DNA of 43,793 bases from NCBI GenBank assembly GCA_964589175.1, contig CAZPRY010000032.1:1-43793 (forward strand). Direction: 5' to 3'. Below the pieces are notes generated by a model. It searched no databases. It was not told the DNA's origin and worked only from the letters and a program-made list of their open reading frames with translations. The stretch comes from CAZPRY01 sp964589175. Lineage in GTDB: Bacteria; Fidelibacterota; UBA2242. Position 1 is the first letter of the stretch, and each line of letters opens with the position of its first letter. The position numbers and the translations under genes were made by a program. This document shows, in pieces, positions 1 through 8,406 of the stretch.

Positions 1-292
1 CCGGTGTCATGGCATTTAGTGCATGTGGATCATTGGCCGGCATGATGATGAATTCACCGGATTTTACAGGATAGGGATTCCCGGAAATTGTGATTTCCAT
101 TTCACCATCCAGAATCTGGACCAGGGCGTCGAAAGGCGCGGAATGCTCGCTCAGCCCCTGGTTTTTGTCGAAAGCAAACAGGGTTACCGTTCCCGTTGGT
201 TTTTTTATCAATTCCCGGCTGACGACGGCTCCGGCCTGGTAGTCCAGAATTCCGCTCAGTTTGCCCTTTAGAATATCAGTTGAATTTACCAT
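1..292 (-). CDS. Cupin-domain protein (C-terminus cut by window edge)
   Basis: Reading the minus strand from an ATG at 292 gives at least 97 residues with no stop before the window edge, so the gene is partial. A strong AGGAGG lies about 10 bases upstream of the ATG. The protein has the spacing of a small cupin: a His-containing first motif (GLSEHSAPFDALVQILDGE) and a second motif of the type GEFIIMPANDPHALNA. These sheets usually hold a metal through His residues. It starts 15 bp downstream of the ferredoxin-like gene, so both probably share a transcript controlled by the TetR operator upstream. The substrate is not recognisable. A small stand-alone cupin next to an Fe-S protein suggests a redox or stress accessory role, which is inference. 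Confidence 0.8.
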   Translation of the reverse strand, partial: MVNSTDILKGKLSGILDYQAGAVVSRELIKKPTGTVTLFAFDKNQGLSEHSAPFDALVQILDGEMEITISGNPYPVKSGEFIIMPANDPHALNAMTP

Positions 293-307
293 TGATTTTT
301 TGCCTCC

Positions 308-1138
308 TTATTGTATTTCTCCGCGAATTGAGATGACGTTGACCTTGACCATCATGGCTTTTCCAGCCATTTCCAGGGCACGTTGTACGATAATTTCGGT
401 TCCGCCGCAACACGGCACTTCCATTCTGACGATACTTATGGAATTAATGTGATGATTTTTAAAGATAAGCGCAAGTTTCTGAATATATTGATCGAGCGTC
501 CGGTCCAGTTTCGGGCAGAAAATAATCGGGATTTTGCCTTTCAGAAAGCGTGCGTGGAAATCGGCGTACGCGAAAGGAACGCAGTCGGCGGCAATCAGCA
601 AATCTGCATTTTCAAAATAACCTGCATTAGGATTAATCAGCTGAAGTTGCACCGGCCATTGACGCAGTTGGCTCGGAAGCGGTATTGATGATGCGTTGGA
701 TGTTTTTTGCTGTTGCGCCGGATGCTCGATTGTGCGGGCTGCGTTTCCCGGACAGCCGCCGGCGCAGGCGTGTTCCGGAACATCGGGAACCGGAATCGGG
801 ACATGGCCTTCGTTCAGAATTTCGACGGCCTGCCGGTACAAATCGTCTTCACCGTGATCTTTGAGATGTTTCAGATGGGCTTTAATCGTATTCGGACCGG
901 CCTTAATGATGTTGATCATGACCCTGGCTTCATCATAGGGTTCGGCTTCGCGCTTCTCAGTTCTGATGGCTCCTTCAGGGCAATGGCCGATGCAGGCGCC
1001 CAGTCCATCGCAGAACAGATCACTGATGAGGCGGGCTTTGCCGTCGATGATTTGCAGCGCACCTTCCGGGCAATTGGGGATGCAGAGTCCGCAGCCGGTG
1101 CATTTTTCTTCGTCAATGTGAATTATCTCTCGTTTCAT
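308..1138 (-). CDS. 4Fe-4S ferredoxin-type iron-sulfur protein
   Basis: This is a 276-residue cytoplasmic protein. The N-terminus carries a classic cluster motif, C13-x2-C16-x2-C19-x3-C23-P. A second motif (CDGLGACIGHCP, C43, C49, C53) has Leu where the second Cys of a canonical cluster would be, so the second site is atypical. Further Cys groups occur mid-protein (ACAGGCPG) and near the C-terminus (FCPKLD and VPCCGGTE), which could bind another cluster or metal. It lies between a TetR-type regulator and a cupin on the same strand. An imperfect copy of the TetR operator sits 18-37 bp upstream of its ATG. The family occurs in anaerobes as an electron-transfer or stress-associated ferredoxin-like protein. 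The partner is unknown. Confidence 0.85.
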   Translation of the reverse strand: MKREIIHIDEEKCTGCGLCIPNCPEGALQIIDGKARLISDLFCDGLGACIGHCPEGAIRTEKREAEPYDEARVMINIIKAGPNTIKAHLKHLKDHGEDDLYRQAVEILNEGHVPIPVPDVPEHACAGGCPGNAARTIEHPAQQQKTSNASSIPLPSQLRQWPVQLQLINPNAGYFENADLLIAADCVPFAYADFHARFLKGKIPIIFCPKLDRTLDQYIQKLALIFKNHHINSISIVRMEVPCCGGTEIIVQRALEMAGKAMMVKVNVISIRGEIQ

Positions 1139-1155
1139 AATTCATTTATCCTGAT

Positions 1156-1175
1156 GTGAGTTAATGTTAACTAAC
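1156..1175. promoter_or_regulatory. Probable TetR-family operator, copy 2 (imperfect)
   Basis: The 20-bp site GTGAGTTAATGTTAACTAAC has half-sites GTGAGT and ACTAAC separated by 8 bp. It matches 16 of 20 bases of the perfect inverted repeat at 1790-1809, with identical spacing. It lies between the end of the TetR gene and the start of the ferredoxin-like gene, so it could give the ferredoxin-cupin pair its own regulated promoter. Confidence 0.6.
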
Positions 1176-1193
1176 GTATCCGGTTAAAAATTT

Positions 1194-1775
1194 TTATGGC
1201 CTGATCATCTGCTGAATGTCTAGCCAGAGTTTTTCACCTTCGGCCTGTAAGTCAAAGGCAAGGTTGCTGTAGCACCAGCGGTTGACCAGCAGACGCATTG
1301 AGCCGACGATTACCTGGAACAGAGAGTTGAAACCGATATCCGTCCGAATCTTCTTTTCCGATTGACCCTGCTGAAGCGCCTTGGTCAGCATCTCCCGATG
1401 TTCATGCATGATTTGCAATATCTTTTGCGCCAATGAGGCCTCATTCATAAACAGCTCTTCGTTGAACAGGACTTTCGCCAGGTCCGGCTGAGCCGTGAAG
1501 AGCGAGTAGCGGTCCGTGAGGAAGATTTCGATTTTCCGCAAACCCGAGCAATCGGAACATTCAATTTGCGGTTTGACTCTCATTGAGACATCTTCAAAAT
1601 ACTGGAGAATGGCCTGGAGAATCTCCAGTTTGCTGGCGAAGTGCCGGTAGAGCGCCGGTTCCGATACACCGACGGCTTCGGCGATATGTTTGATGGTTAG
1701 GTACTGAATGCCGCGCCGGGCGATAATTTTGATCGATTTGTCGATGATTTGTTGTTGTCTTTCGGTCCAGGTCAT
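1194..1775 (-). CDS. TetR/AcrR-family transcriptional regulator
   Basis: The protein has 193 residues, normal for the family. The N-terminal helix-turn-helix is clear: the region around residues 25-50 contains TIKHIAEAVGVSEPALYRHF, the typical TetR recognition helix with a YRHF ending. The remaining ~140 residues are the variable ligand-binding and dimerisation domain, which does not reveal the ligand. The gene is first in a likely three-gene unit with a ferredoxin-like protein and a cupin. A near-consensus promoter (1812-1840) and a perfect operator-like inverted repeat (1790-1809) lie just upstream, and a second copy precedes the ferredoxin gene. It probably represses itself and those two genes. 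Confidence 0.9.
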   Translation of the reverse strand: MTWTERQQQIIDKSIKIIARRGIQYLTIKHIAEAVGVSEPALYRHFASKLEILQAILQYFEDVSMRVKPQIECSDCSGLRKIEIFLTDRYSLFTAQPDLAKVLFNEELFMNEASLAQKILQIMHEHREMLTKALQQGQSEKKIRTDIGFNSLFQVIVGSMRLLVNRWCYSNLAFDLQAEGEKLWLDIQQMIRP

Positions 1776-1789
1776 TGCTTCAATCTCAT

Positions 1790-1809
1790 GTTAGTTAATA
1801 ATCACTAAC
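1790..1809. promoter_or_regulatory. Probable TetR-family operator, copy 1 (perfect half-sites)
   Basis: The sequence GTTAGTTAATAATCACTAAC has exact inverted half-sites GTTAGT and ACTAAC with an 8-bp spacer. It sits directly downstream of the -10 box of the predicted tetR promoter, over the expected transcription start, where a bound repressor would block initiation. The same pattern recurs at 1156-1175. Confidence 0.7.
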
Positions 1810-1811
1810 TA

Positions 1812-1840
1812 AATATACGACTATTCGATTTGCATGTCAA
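1812..1840 (-). promoter_or_regulatory. Sigma-70-type promoter of the tetR unit
   Basis: On the minus strand, TTGACA (1840-1835) is followed by a 17-bp spacer and TATATT (1817-1812). The -35 is a perfect consensus and the -10 differs by one base. The expected start is around 1805, inside the operator, about 30 bp ahead of the tetR ATG. Confidence 0.75.
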
Positions 1841-1938
1841 GCGTTTGGCAAGCTGGCGTAAAAAAATTTCCTGTCCTCCATAGATCAGATAATCAAATCA
1901 CGCGGTTCCGAGCGCTGGGCGACCAACCTGGTATTAAT

Positions 1939-2556
1939 CTAGCGGCGCATTGCGATGCATAAGCCATCGTGCTCGGGTGAATGCAGCGGCAGGAAGCTAT
2001 ACAATTGGACGCTACGCCAACCCGGATTTTGGGAAATGGCCCGGTTGAATGCATCGGCGTCGTTAAAGGCCGTGTTATCGGCGAGCAGCAGGCCGCCCGG
2101 ACGCAGCAGCCGTTCGCAGTCGGGCAATACTTTCACGTAGTCTTCCTTTTCGATATCGAGGAAGATCAGGTCGTACGGGCCTTTCATCCCGGCTACGATT
2201 TCGAGGGCGTCACCGCGGATGAGTTCGATATGATTCTCCAGACCGGCTTCTTCGATATTTTGCCTGGCTTTTTCAGCCAGATCGGGATCAGATTCGATCG
2301 TGGTGACTTTGGCGTCGGAGTTTTGGGCGGCTTTGCCCAGGAAGATGGTGGAATACCCGGTAGCGGTACCGAGTTCCAGAATCCATTCGGCCGAGATGGC
2401 AGTTGCCAGGATGTAGAGAAATTCGCCCACGACGGGTCCAACGATGGGAATATTATTGCGTAAGGCATCCTGTTCGATGTGGCGCAGAAGCTCTTCGCGC
2501 TCCGGGATAAACTGGCGAAAATAGGCCGTCGGAAAGGGGGTTGTATCCTCAGACAT
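1939..2556 (-). CDS. Class I SAM-dependent O-methyltransferase (catechol O-methyltransferase-like)
   Basis: The protein has about 205 residues. The SAM-binding motif I is LELGTATGYSTIFL near residues 60-75, followed by an acidic motif II (TTIESDPDLAEKA) and the DLIFLDIEKEDY segment, typical of the O-methyltransferase 3 family with a divalent metal site. I chose the ATG at 2556 because AAGGAG ends 6 bases before it. An in-frame ATG at 2562 abuts the same Shine-Dalgarno and is unlikely to be used. It is 42 bp downstream of an SSS symporter on the same strand. The methyl acceptor cannot be told from sequence; in bacteria these enzymes act on small phenolics or remain uncharacterised. Confidence 0.88.
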   Translation of the reverse strand: MSEDTTPFPTAYFRQFIPEREELLRHIEQDALRNNIPIVGPVVGEFLYILATAISAEWILELGTATGYSTIFLGKAAQNSDAKVTTIESDPDLAEKARQNIEEAGLENHIELIRGDALEIVAGMKGPYDLIFLDIEKEDYVKVLPDCERLLRPGGLLLADNTAFNDADAFNRAISQNPGWRSVQLYSFLPLHSPEHDGLCIAMRR

Positions 2557-2598
2557 GTACATCTCCTTTTTTTAAGGATTTTTAAAAAATACAGGCTC

Positions 2599-4098
2599 TT
2601 AGCGCTGGTGCATGCGCGCGCGATAAGTCCAGGCCAACTGTTCCGGACTGTTTCCAGCATCTCTTTGGATCAGTATCCGGCTGAAAAGGTAACAGAAAAA
2701 GAGCGAGCCCAGCAGATTGACAACGGCATAATAGTGCAGAGCGAGCTGCGTGACCGTCAAACTAATCGACGCGCTCCAGATCGCCCCGATCAGGCCTCCG
2801 ATCAAAACACCGCGTGAATTGGCCGTTTTGCTGAACAAGGCCAGGAGAAAAATAGCCAGCAGCGGGCTTCCGAATCCGTTGACGATCTTGTTGGCGATCT
2901 CGAAAATACTGCCCAATCTCCCGATGAAGAGGGCCATAACCGTAATCATGAAGCCGAATCCAAGCGCCAATACGCGCAGCTCGGTGATGCCGCGGACCTG
3001 CTTTGTGTTTTTCAGGCGTTCATAAAAATCGATCGTAAACGCAGCCGAACAGGAATTGATTGCGGAATCCAGGCTTGACATCGATGCGGCAAAAAGCCCG
3101 GCTACAATCAAGCCGGTGATCCCGGGGGGAAGCGATTTTACAAATTGCGAAAAGTAGAAGACAGGTCTTGCGCCCGCATCGCCAAAACCGGCTTCGACCG
3201 AGTAACTGTGGATAACCAGGCCGAGCAGGGTCAGCAACAGCAGCGCAAAGATGGCGCTGATATAGTTAAGGTGGAAACCGCGCCGGGCGTGGTGCAGAGA
3301 CCTGGCTGTAAAGTAACGCTGCAGGATGACCTGGTCGGTGCCGTAACGCGTGAGGAAAGTGACGAAGGTTCCAATCCAGCAGCTCCACAGCGTGATGCGG
3401 ATGCGTGGATCGAAGGAAAAGACGCCCGGATCGAAAGGGACGAAAGGTTTCAAAATGCCGGCCGAACGGGCATTCAGAAGGATGCCATGCCAACCGTCCG
3501 GCAGCCGGTGGATGGCCAGTCCCAGACTCAGCAGCAATCCGCCGATGAGAACAAAGAACTGCAGTACATCCGTCCACATCACGGCTTGCATACCGCCCAG
3601 CAGGGTATAGAGGGTGGCGGCAAATCCGGCGATTAGAATAAGGTAGCTGGTAGGGATGCCCGTGATGCCGCTGAGGACCTTGCAGGGCACATAGAGCACC
3701 GTTGCTCCCCACAATAAGCGCCAGATGATGAAGAGTCCGCTAGCCAGCATCCGCACCTGCCCGTCGAATCTTTTCTCGAGATACTCGTAGGCGCTGCTAA
3801 GCTGCATGTCATGGAAAAAGGGTATAAAAATCCTGGTGACCGGCCAGGCCACAAGTACGAAGATCGGCAGACTCAGCGTTACATAAAGTCCGTGCGCGAA
3901 GACTTCGCCCGAGAAGGCCGTGTAGTTAATGGCGCTGAAAGCCGTGATCATGACCGATATCCCAATCGGAAACCAGCCCATCGACCGGCCGGCCAGAAAG
4001 AAATCATTTTGGCTGTGTTGTTTTTTGGAGAAGAGTAAGCCCAGAAAGATTAAAACGGCGAAATAAACGAATAGAATGCTATAATCGATTACATGCAT
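2599..4098 (-). CDS. Sodium:solute symporter (SSS/SLC5 family)
   Basis: The 499-residue protein is very hydrophobic, with about 13 membrane segments. The first covers residues 5-23 and is followed by the family pattern FFLAGRSMGWFPIGISVM. Midway it carries the Na+-site helix FAASMSSLDSAINSCSAAFT with the SSLDS motif, the strongest family signature and closest to the SGLT-like branch. It couples Na+ entry to solute uptake across the inner membrane. The substrate is not determined, but the mannose-6-phosphate isomerase upstream makes a sugar plausible. No clear Shine-Dalgarno precedes the ATG at 4098. The likely order of transcription is manA, this gene, then the O-methyltransferase. Confidence 0.92.
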   Translation of the reverse strand: MHVIDYSILFVYFAVLIFLGLLFSKKQHSQNDFFLAGRSMGWFPIGISVMITAFSAINYTAFSGEVFAHGLYVTLSLPIFVLVAWPVTRIFIPFFHDMQLSSAYEYLEKRFDGQVRMLASGLFIIWRLLWGATVLYVPCKVLSGITGIPTSYLILIAGFAATLYTLLGGMQAVMWTDVLQFFVLIGGLLLSLGLAIHRLPDGWHGILLNARSAGILKPFVPFDPGVFSFDPRIRITLWSCWIGTFVTFLTRYGTDQVILQRYFTARSLHHARRGFHLNYISAIFALLLLTLLGLVIHSYSVEAGFGDAGARPVFYFSQFVKSLPPGITGLIVAGLFAASMSSLDSAINSCSAAFTIDFYERLKNTKQVRGITELRVLALGFGFMITVMALFIGRLGSIFEIANKIVNGFGSPLLAIFLLALFSKTANSRGVLIGGLIGAIWSASISLTVTQLALHYYAVVNLLGSLFFCYLFSRILIQRDAGNSPEQLAWTYRARMHQR

Positions 4099-4186
4099 AG
4101 TAAACGGAAAATTCGAGCGGAATGCTTTACGGACCCTCCGACTTCGCGATTGTCGGTGTTGTCGGAGTAATGATAATTGATAAGCA

Positions 4187-5434
4187 TCACGGTAGCGTAG
4201 CCCGGAAAAGGGTGAGCGGGACCGAAGGCGTCACTTTTATTTGCCCGGCAAAAGCCGGGACGAAGATCGAGAGGCCTTTCGAGATCGGTAATACACCGGA
4301 TTCGCTCTTGTTGTCCCAAGTGATATGCCCGTCTCCTTTGGTGATCAGCAGGATCTGGGCTCTGTCGTGCGTCGGAATGCTTTGGGCGGTGCATTCGGAG
4401 AGGAGCAGGCGGCTGATCTGAAATTCCTCTGCGTCGGTTTCGTAGATATTCTCCGCATTTCTCGGATCTTTGCGAATGATTTCGATCGGTTTTAGCGAAT
4501 AGCGGGTGATGTCGAGCAGAGTAGCTGCGTCCTGGAACTTGGGAGTGAGCCCGCCGCGGACGACATTATCCGAACTGGCCATGCACTCGACAAGGTTGCC
4601 TTTCAGGTACGCATGCGGGATGCCGGCTCCCAGAAACACGGCTTCACCGGCGGAAAGCTGCACGAGATTGAGGAAAAAGATCATCAGCAATCCGACATCC
4701 GGTCCTTTATATTTTTTCCTGAGCTGCAGGAACAGGGTCTCCAGTTCGGTCCGGTTCGAGTAGGTCATGATACGTTCCTTTAAATCCTGGATTGAAACGA
4801 GCAGTCTTTGGGGGTCGGAAATTGAATTATGAATGAGGGTTTGAAACAGAGTGCGTAAGATGGCGGCGGGATCGGCAGTTCCCTTTTTCCGGTCCAGAAC
4901 CAGATGAACGATATCCCGGCCGATAAATTCCCCGATCTCCGGGTATTTGTGCAAAATGCGCTCGATTTGCTCAAATTCACGGAACCCGACAAGCGCCGTC
5001 AGATGATCCAGCGCAATGGCAATTTCCGGCTTATGGTGGTCATCGGGATAATGCTCCGGATCGCGCTGATGCAATTCGACGGCCTGCTCCCGGTTGGGAT
5101 GGACCTGAATGCTGAGTGCTTCGGCGGCCGACAGTAATTTCAACAGAAAAGGCAGTTGCTTGCGAAATTTGACCGCGGTGGTCTTCCCGAGAGTTTCGAC
5201 GGGATGATTCCGAATGATCTCGTTTAACGGAACCGCTTGACCTTTGAGGACAATCCTTGAGGGAGCCGATGGATGAGCGCCCATCCACAATTCGGCATAA
5301 GGAATATCATCCGTGGGAGTTTCTCCGATGAAGCGGGGAATGTAGGCTTTGGGGCCTCGCGAACCCCATTCGTAGTGCTGGATCGTGTTAATGAGGATAT
5401 AGGGCCTGGCTGCAAAACCGTCTGTTGTTAGCAT
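4187..5434 (-). CDS. manA: Mannose-6-phosphate isomerase, class I
   Basis: The protein has about 415 residues, the length of class I enzymes. It interconverts mannose-6-phosphate and fructose-6-phosphate in the cytoplasm. The Zn-site residues are visible: Q110 and H112 in ALSIQVHPNREQ, E137 in HHKPEIAIAL, and the later His in GIPHAYLKG. Both the N-terminal IQHYEWGSRGP start and the C-terminal cupin-like part are present. An in-frame GTG at 5455 would extend the protein by 7 residues, but the ATG at 5434 is better placed after AAGGAA. Together with the phosphohexomutase at 14042 it could feed mannose-1-phosphate and GDP-mannose synthesis. A terminator hairpin separates it from the DUF5916 gene upstream. 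Confidence 0.95.
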   Translation of the reverse strand: MLTTDGFAARPYILINTIQHYEWGSRGPKAYIPRFIGETPTDDIPYAELWMGAHPSAPSRIVLKGQAVPLNEIIRNHPVETLGKTTAVKFRKQLPFLLKLLSAAEALSIQVHPNREQAVELHQRDPEHYPDDHHKPEIAIALDHLTALVGFREFEQIERILHKYPEIGEFIGRDIVHLVLDRKKGTADPAAILRTLFQTLIHNSISDPQRLLVSIQDLKERIMTYSNRTELETLFLQLRKKYKGPDVGLLMIFFLNLVQLSAGEAVFLGAGIPHAYLKGNLVECMASSDNVVRGGLTPKFQDAATLLDITRYSLKPIEIIRKDPRNAENIYETDAEEFQISRLLLSECTAQSIPTHDRAQILLITKGDGHITWDNKSESGVLPISKGLSIFVPAFAGQIKVTPSVPLTLFRATLP

Positions 5435-5505
5435 CTCATTTCCTTTTTTAACCACTGAAATTTAATCAAGATTATTCGTTTTTTCTAGTTTGACGAGCTT
5501 ATGCA

Positions 5506-5532
5506 AAAGGCCCGCTGCGAAAACGGGCCTTT
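5506..5532. terminator. Hairpin terminator after the DUF5916 gene
   Basis: A 9-bp perfect stem AAAGGCCCG/CGGGCCTTT has a 9-base loop. It lies 30 bp past the stop of the DUF5916 gene and ahead of manA. On the minus strand the stem is followed by a short T-rich stretch, so it should end the DUF5916 transcript. Confidence 0.75.
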
Positions 5533-5561
5533 CAGGGGGGAAGTCTGCGAGAGGTGATGGT

Positions 5562-8243
5562 CTACAGGTCGATAAGATAACTCACCTTGATCATGAATAT
5601 GTTCTCGACGTTGGCCCGAAAGAGGGTCTTAAGATCGTCGTTGAAATTAAATTCACCGATCGAGGTTGAATGATCGCAGCCTTGCGACCAGACCAGGAAC
5701 AGAACCGAACCGGGCAGGTACTCCCAGCGCAGCACCAGGTTGGAGCGGTATTGTTTGTAATTGAAATCATAGTTATCGATGTAATATTCGTATGTTCCGT
5801 CGTGATTTTTGTCGATTCCGTAGGCTTCGTAGTCTTCAAAATATTGAATTTCGGATTTTTGGAAGCGGTAGAAACGATCCCAGGAATTCTTGGCTTTTGG
5901 GGCAACGACCTCCATTTGGTCTGTATATTTTCCGGCGGTAAGGAACGGCTCGGCATAATATTGAATCGAAAAAGTCGGGGAAATCGTAAAATCCAGGCGC
6001 AGGACCATGGATACCAGATGCTGGTTCAATTCGGCGAAGATGTAATGCTGGGTGCCGTTGTCGTCTTCATAACTCCCACCCCATTCCCAGAGATCGTGGT
6101 AGCGGAAGTAGCGTGGCTGGATGGTCGCCCTGAAGTTCTGCGCCGGCCGAAGCGTAATGGAAGGGTCGATCTGGAATCCGGCTGAAGTTTTGTCCTTCTG
6201 GACCCATCCGAAACCCTCCAGCTCGCCGGATATCTTTTTGCGTTCATCGCTGGAAATGCCGGCCCAGATATTTATCCTCGGCGGTGTGAGGATCGCCGGA
6301 CCGCCGCGTAGCAAGCGCTGATTGAGACCGGGCAACTGATACCCGATTCCGGCATAAGTAAACCAATAATTAAGCAACAGGCCGTTGGCATTCACATTAA
6401 GACCTTTGAACAGAGATTGCCCGGCGTAATTCCAGCCGGTCCACTGGTTGAAATTGATCTGGTAGGAACGGTACAATTTCCCGGGTTCCTGTTCGCAATA
6501 GGCGATCCAGAGAAACTGCATGACCTGATCGACGGTTTGCAGATAGCCCAGGTCGCCGATCTCGAATTCGGGACTGTAGTTATTGCCGCCGACGGCCCAG
6601 CGCCAGTGCCCGCCGCCGATTTTTGCCAACATAAATTTAACCGCGCTGCCGGTCAGTGTAGTGCGGCTGCTGTCCAGAGTCAGATAGTTTGCATCGGGGC
6701 GCTGGAAATAATGCTGCGAATTCTGCTGGGTTTCGAGGATCGCTTCCCGGGAGCCGTGCACATGCGACATGCTAATACCGGCATCGAGCATATAGCGCTG
6801 ATTGTTGAAGCGGTGGTTCAGATCCAGGCCGCCGGTGAAGCCCTGATCTCTCAGGAATTCCAGGCTGGGATCGTCGATCTGGCGCAGGGTTGAGGTGAAC
6901 ATTCCTCCCACGGTCGTAAGACCATCGTGGAAATCTTTCTGCAGCCGGGCGACCGTGTAATTGGTTAAGGGCTCTATATCGGTCTCATCGTAGTTCTCGC
7001 TGCTGTAGATGATTTTACCGCGTTCACGCTGGGTTACGGCGTTCAATATTCCAACGGACAGGCCATTGTCGGTTTTGCCTGTAATCTTGCCTGCGCCGAG
7101 GATCGTGGTCATGTGCGGCGCCTGAACAAAAACGTCATCATCGACTTCGTCTTCAAGGTCTCGTTGGGGAGTCCGGCCGATTCTGCGCGAATAGAACAGA
7201 GTTTCCTGGGAGTTATCGCCGTCGCCGTACCCGAAATTAAAGCGGAAAATATTTTGTCCCTCGATGAAAAACGGCCGTTTCTCGGGGAAATAGGTTTCGA
7301 AAGCCGTGAGGTTCAGAACGCCGGGATCGGCCTCGATCTGGCCGAAATCCGGGTTCAGCGACATATCGAGTGTAAGATTGTTGCTGAGTCCAACTTTGAT
7401 ATCGGCGCCAAGATTGGGTGTCAAATCGTATTTTTCCGGGTGTGTGTCATTCACGAGTTTCCTGGAGATCACTGTATTTCCCGTGCTGTAGGGCGTGACG
7501 TAGATTTTGCGTTGTCGTGGAACGAAGGAGATGCCGTCTATTTTTCCGTAATGAGATACCCACCCGGATTCATTTTTAGGCCAGTAGGTCCAGTACACAT
7601 TTTCATTTTTCCGGGAAATATGCCGGTACACCTGAAATCCCCAATTCTGGTTTTCCTTAGCCGAAAAGCGCAGCTCCTTCATGGGAATTCTGAATTCGGC
7701 CAACCAGCCGGAGGAATCGATGGAAACGGCGCCATACCAGATCGGCTCCCAACTGGAATCGATATAATCGTCATCGAAACGGATGAGATCATATTTAACG
7801 CCGACGGAATTCAGGCCGAATTCGAAAGCCGTGCGCTTGTCGCTGTAACTATCGATGGAGATGGCGATCATGTCCGAAGGGCTTTCTTCATCCCGCCGGG
7901 TCAAAATGCCTTTGATTTTTTGCGGTTCGGAATCGTAGGCCCGTGCCAGAACATAAAGATTCTTATCGTCGTAGAGCACTTTAAAGGCGGTCCGCTCCGA
8001 AGCGGCTTGGCCTTCATCCGGATCGCGCTGGATAAAGTCTTCGGCCGCGGGAACAGAGAACCAGGCTTTCTCGGTCATGCGGCCGTCGATCCGGATGATG
8101 TCCGATTCAAGGCGGACGGCAGTAAAAATTTTCCGGACATCGGGGGTCTGTTCTTCGGTTCGGGAAGCTCTGGCTTTTGTTACTCCGCACAGCAGGAAAA
8201 CAGCAATGATCGGGGTATAGAAACCCTTGAAGATACGCAGCAT
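5562..8243 (-). CDS. DUF5916 outer-membrane beta-barrel protein with CBM9-like N-terminal domain
   Basis: The protein has about 893 residues. A signal peptide (hydrophobic IIAVFLLCGV, then KARA) starts the protein. Residues about 40-240 form a CBM9/DUF1083-like sandwich, recognisable by IDGRMTEKAWFSVPAAEDF, the LYDDKNLYVLARAYD strand and WLAEFRIPMKELRF. The rest is the DUF5916 barrel, with DLTPNLGADIKVGLSNNLTLD and FPEKRPFFIEGQNIF. Both domains co-occur in FCB-group bacteria. I prefer the ATG at 8243, since a GTG at 8255 abuts the AAGGAG. Its role is unknown; the domains suggest binding a polymer or peptide at the cell surface. It is transcribed alone, ending at the hairpin at 5506-5532, and is divergent from the DUF1460 gene. 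Confidence 0.9.
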   Translation of the reverse strand: MLRIFKGFYTPIIAVFLLCGVTKARASRTEEQTPDVRKIFTAVRLESDIIRIDGRMTEKAWFSVPAAEDFIQRDPDEGQAASERTAFKVLYDDKNLYVLARAYDSEPQKIKGILTRRDEESPSDMIAISIDSYSDKRTAFEFGLNSVGVKYDLIRFDDDYIDSSWEPIWYGAVSIDSSGWLAEFRIPMKELRFSAKENQNWGFQVYRHISRKNENVYWTYWPKNESGWVSHYGKIDGISFVPRQRKIYVTPYSTGNTVISRKLVNDTHPEKYDLTPNLGADIKVGLSNNLTLDMSLNPDFGQIEADPGVLNLTAFETYFPEKRPFFIEGQNIFRFNFGYGDGDNSQETLFYSRRIGRTPQRDLEDEVDDDVFVQAPHMTTILGAGKITGKTDNGLSVGILNAVTQRERGKIIYSSENYDETDIEPLTNYTVARLQKDFHDGLTTVGGMFTSTLRQIDDPSLEFLRDQGFTGGLDLNHRFNNQRYMLDAGISMSHVHGSREAILETQQNSQHYFQRPDANYLTLDSSRTTLTGSAVKFMLAKIGGGHWRWAVGGNNYSPEFEIGDLGYLQTVDQVMQFLWIAYCEQEPGKLYRSYQINFNQWTGWNYAGQSLFKGLNVNANGLLLNYWFTYAGIGYQLPGLNQRLLRGGPAILTPPRINIWAGISSDERKKISGELEGFGWVQKDKTSAGFQIDPSITLRPAQNFRATIQPRYFRYHDLWEWGGSYEDDNGTQHYIFAELNQHLVSMVLRLDFTISPTFSIQYYAEPFLTAGKYTDQMEVVAPKAKNSWDRFYRFQKSEIQYFEDYEAYGIDKNHDGTYEYYIDNYDFNYKQYRSNLVLRWEYLPGSVLFLVWSQGCDHSTSIGEFNFNDDLKTLFRANVENIFMIKVSYLIDL

Positions 8244-8406
8244 GATTCCCTTCACTCCTTAAGGTACATGCACTAAGACGATTGGAATCGGAAAAAAGTT
8301 GTCGGTTCCGCTTGCCGATGGGGAAAATTAAGATCGGCAATGTGGTTTAACTGGTTAAGGATGCTTATATTTTTCAACGACTGACCTATTTTAAAAAGGA
8401 ACCGGA

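Noticed and set aside
2479..3712. Long open frames opposite the symporter and other genes
   Set aside because: They are out-of-frame mirrors of the symporter with no ribosome sites and no family motifs.
7113..8276. 387-codon plus-strand frame opposite the DUF5916 gene
   Set aside because: It runs antisense to a convincing protein with signal peptide and domains, and has no recognisable motif.
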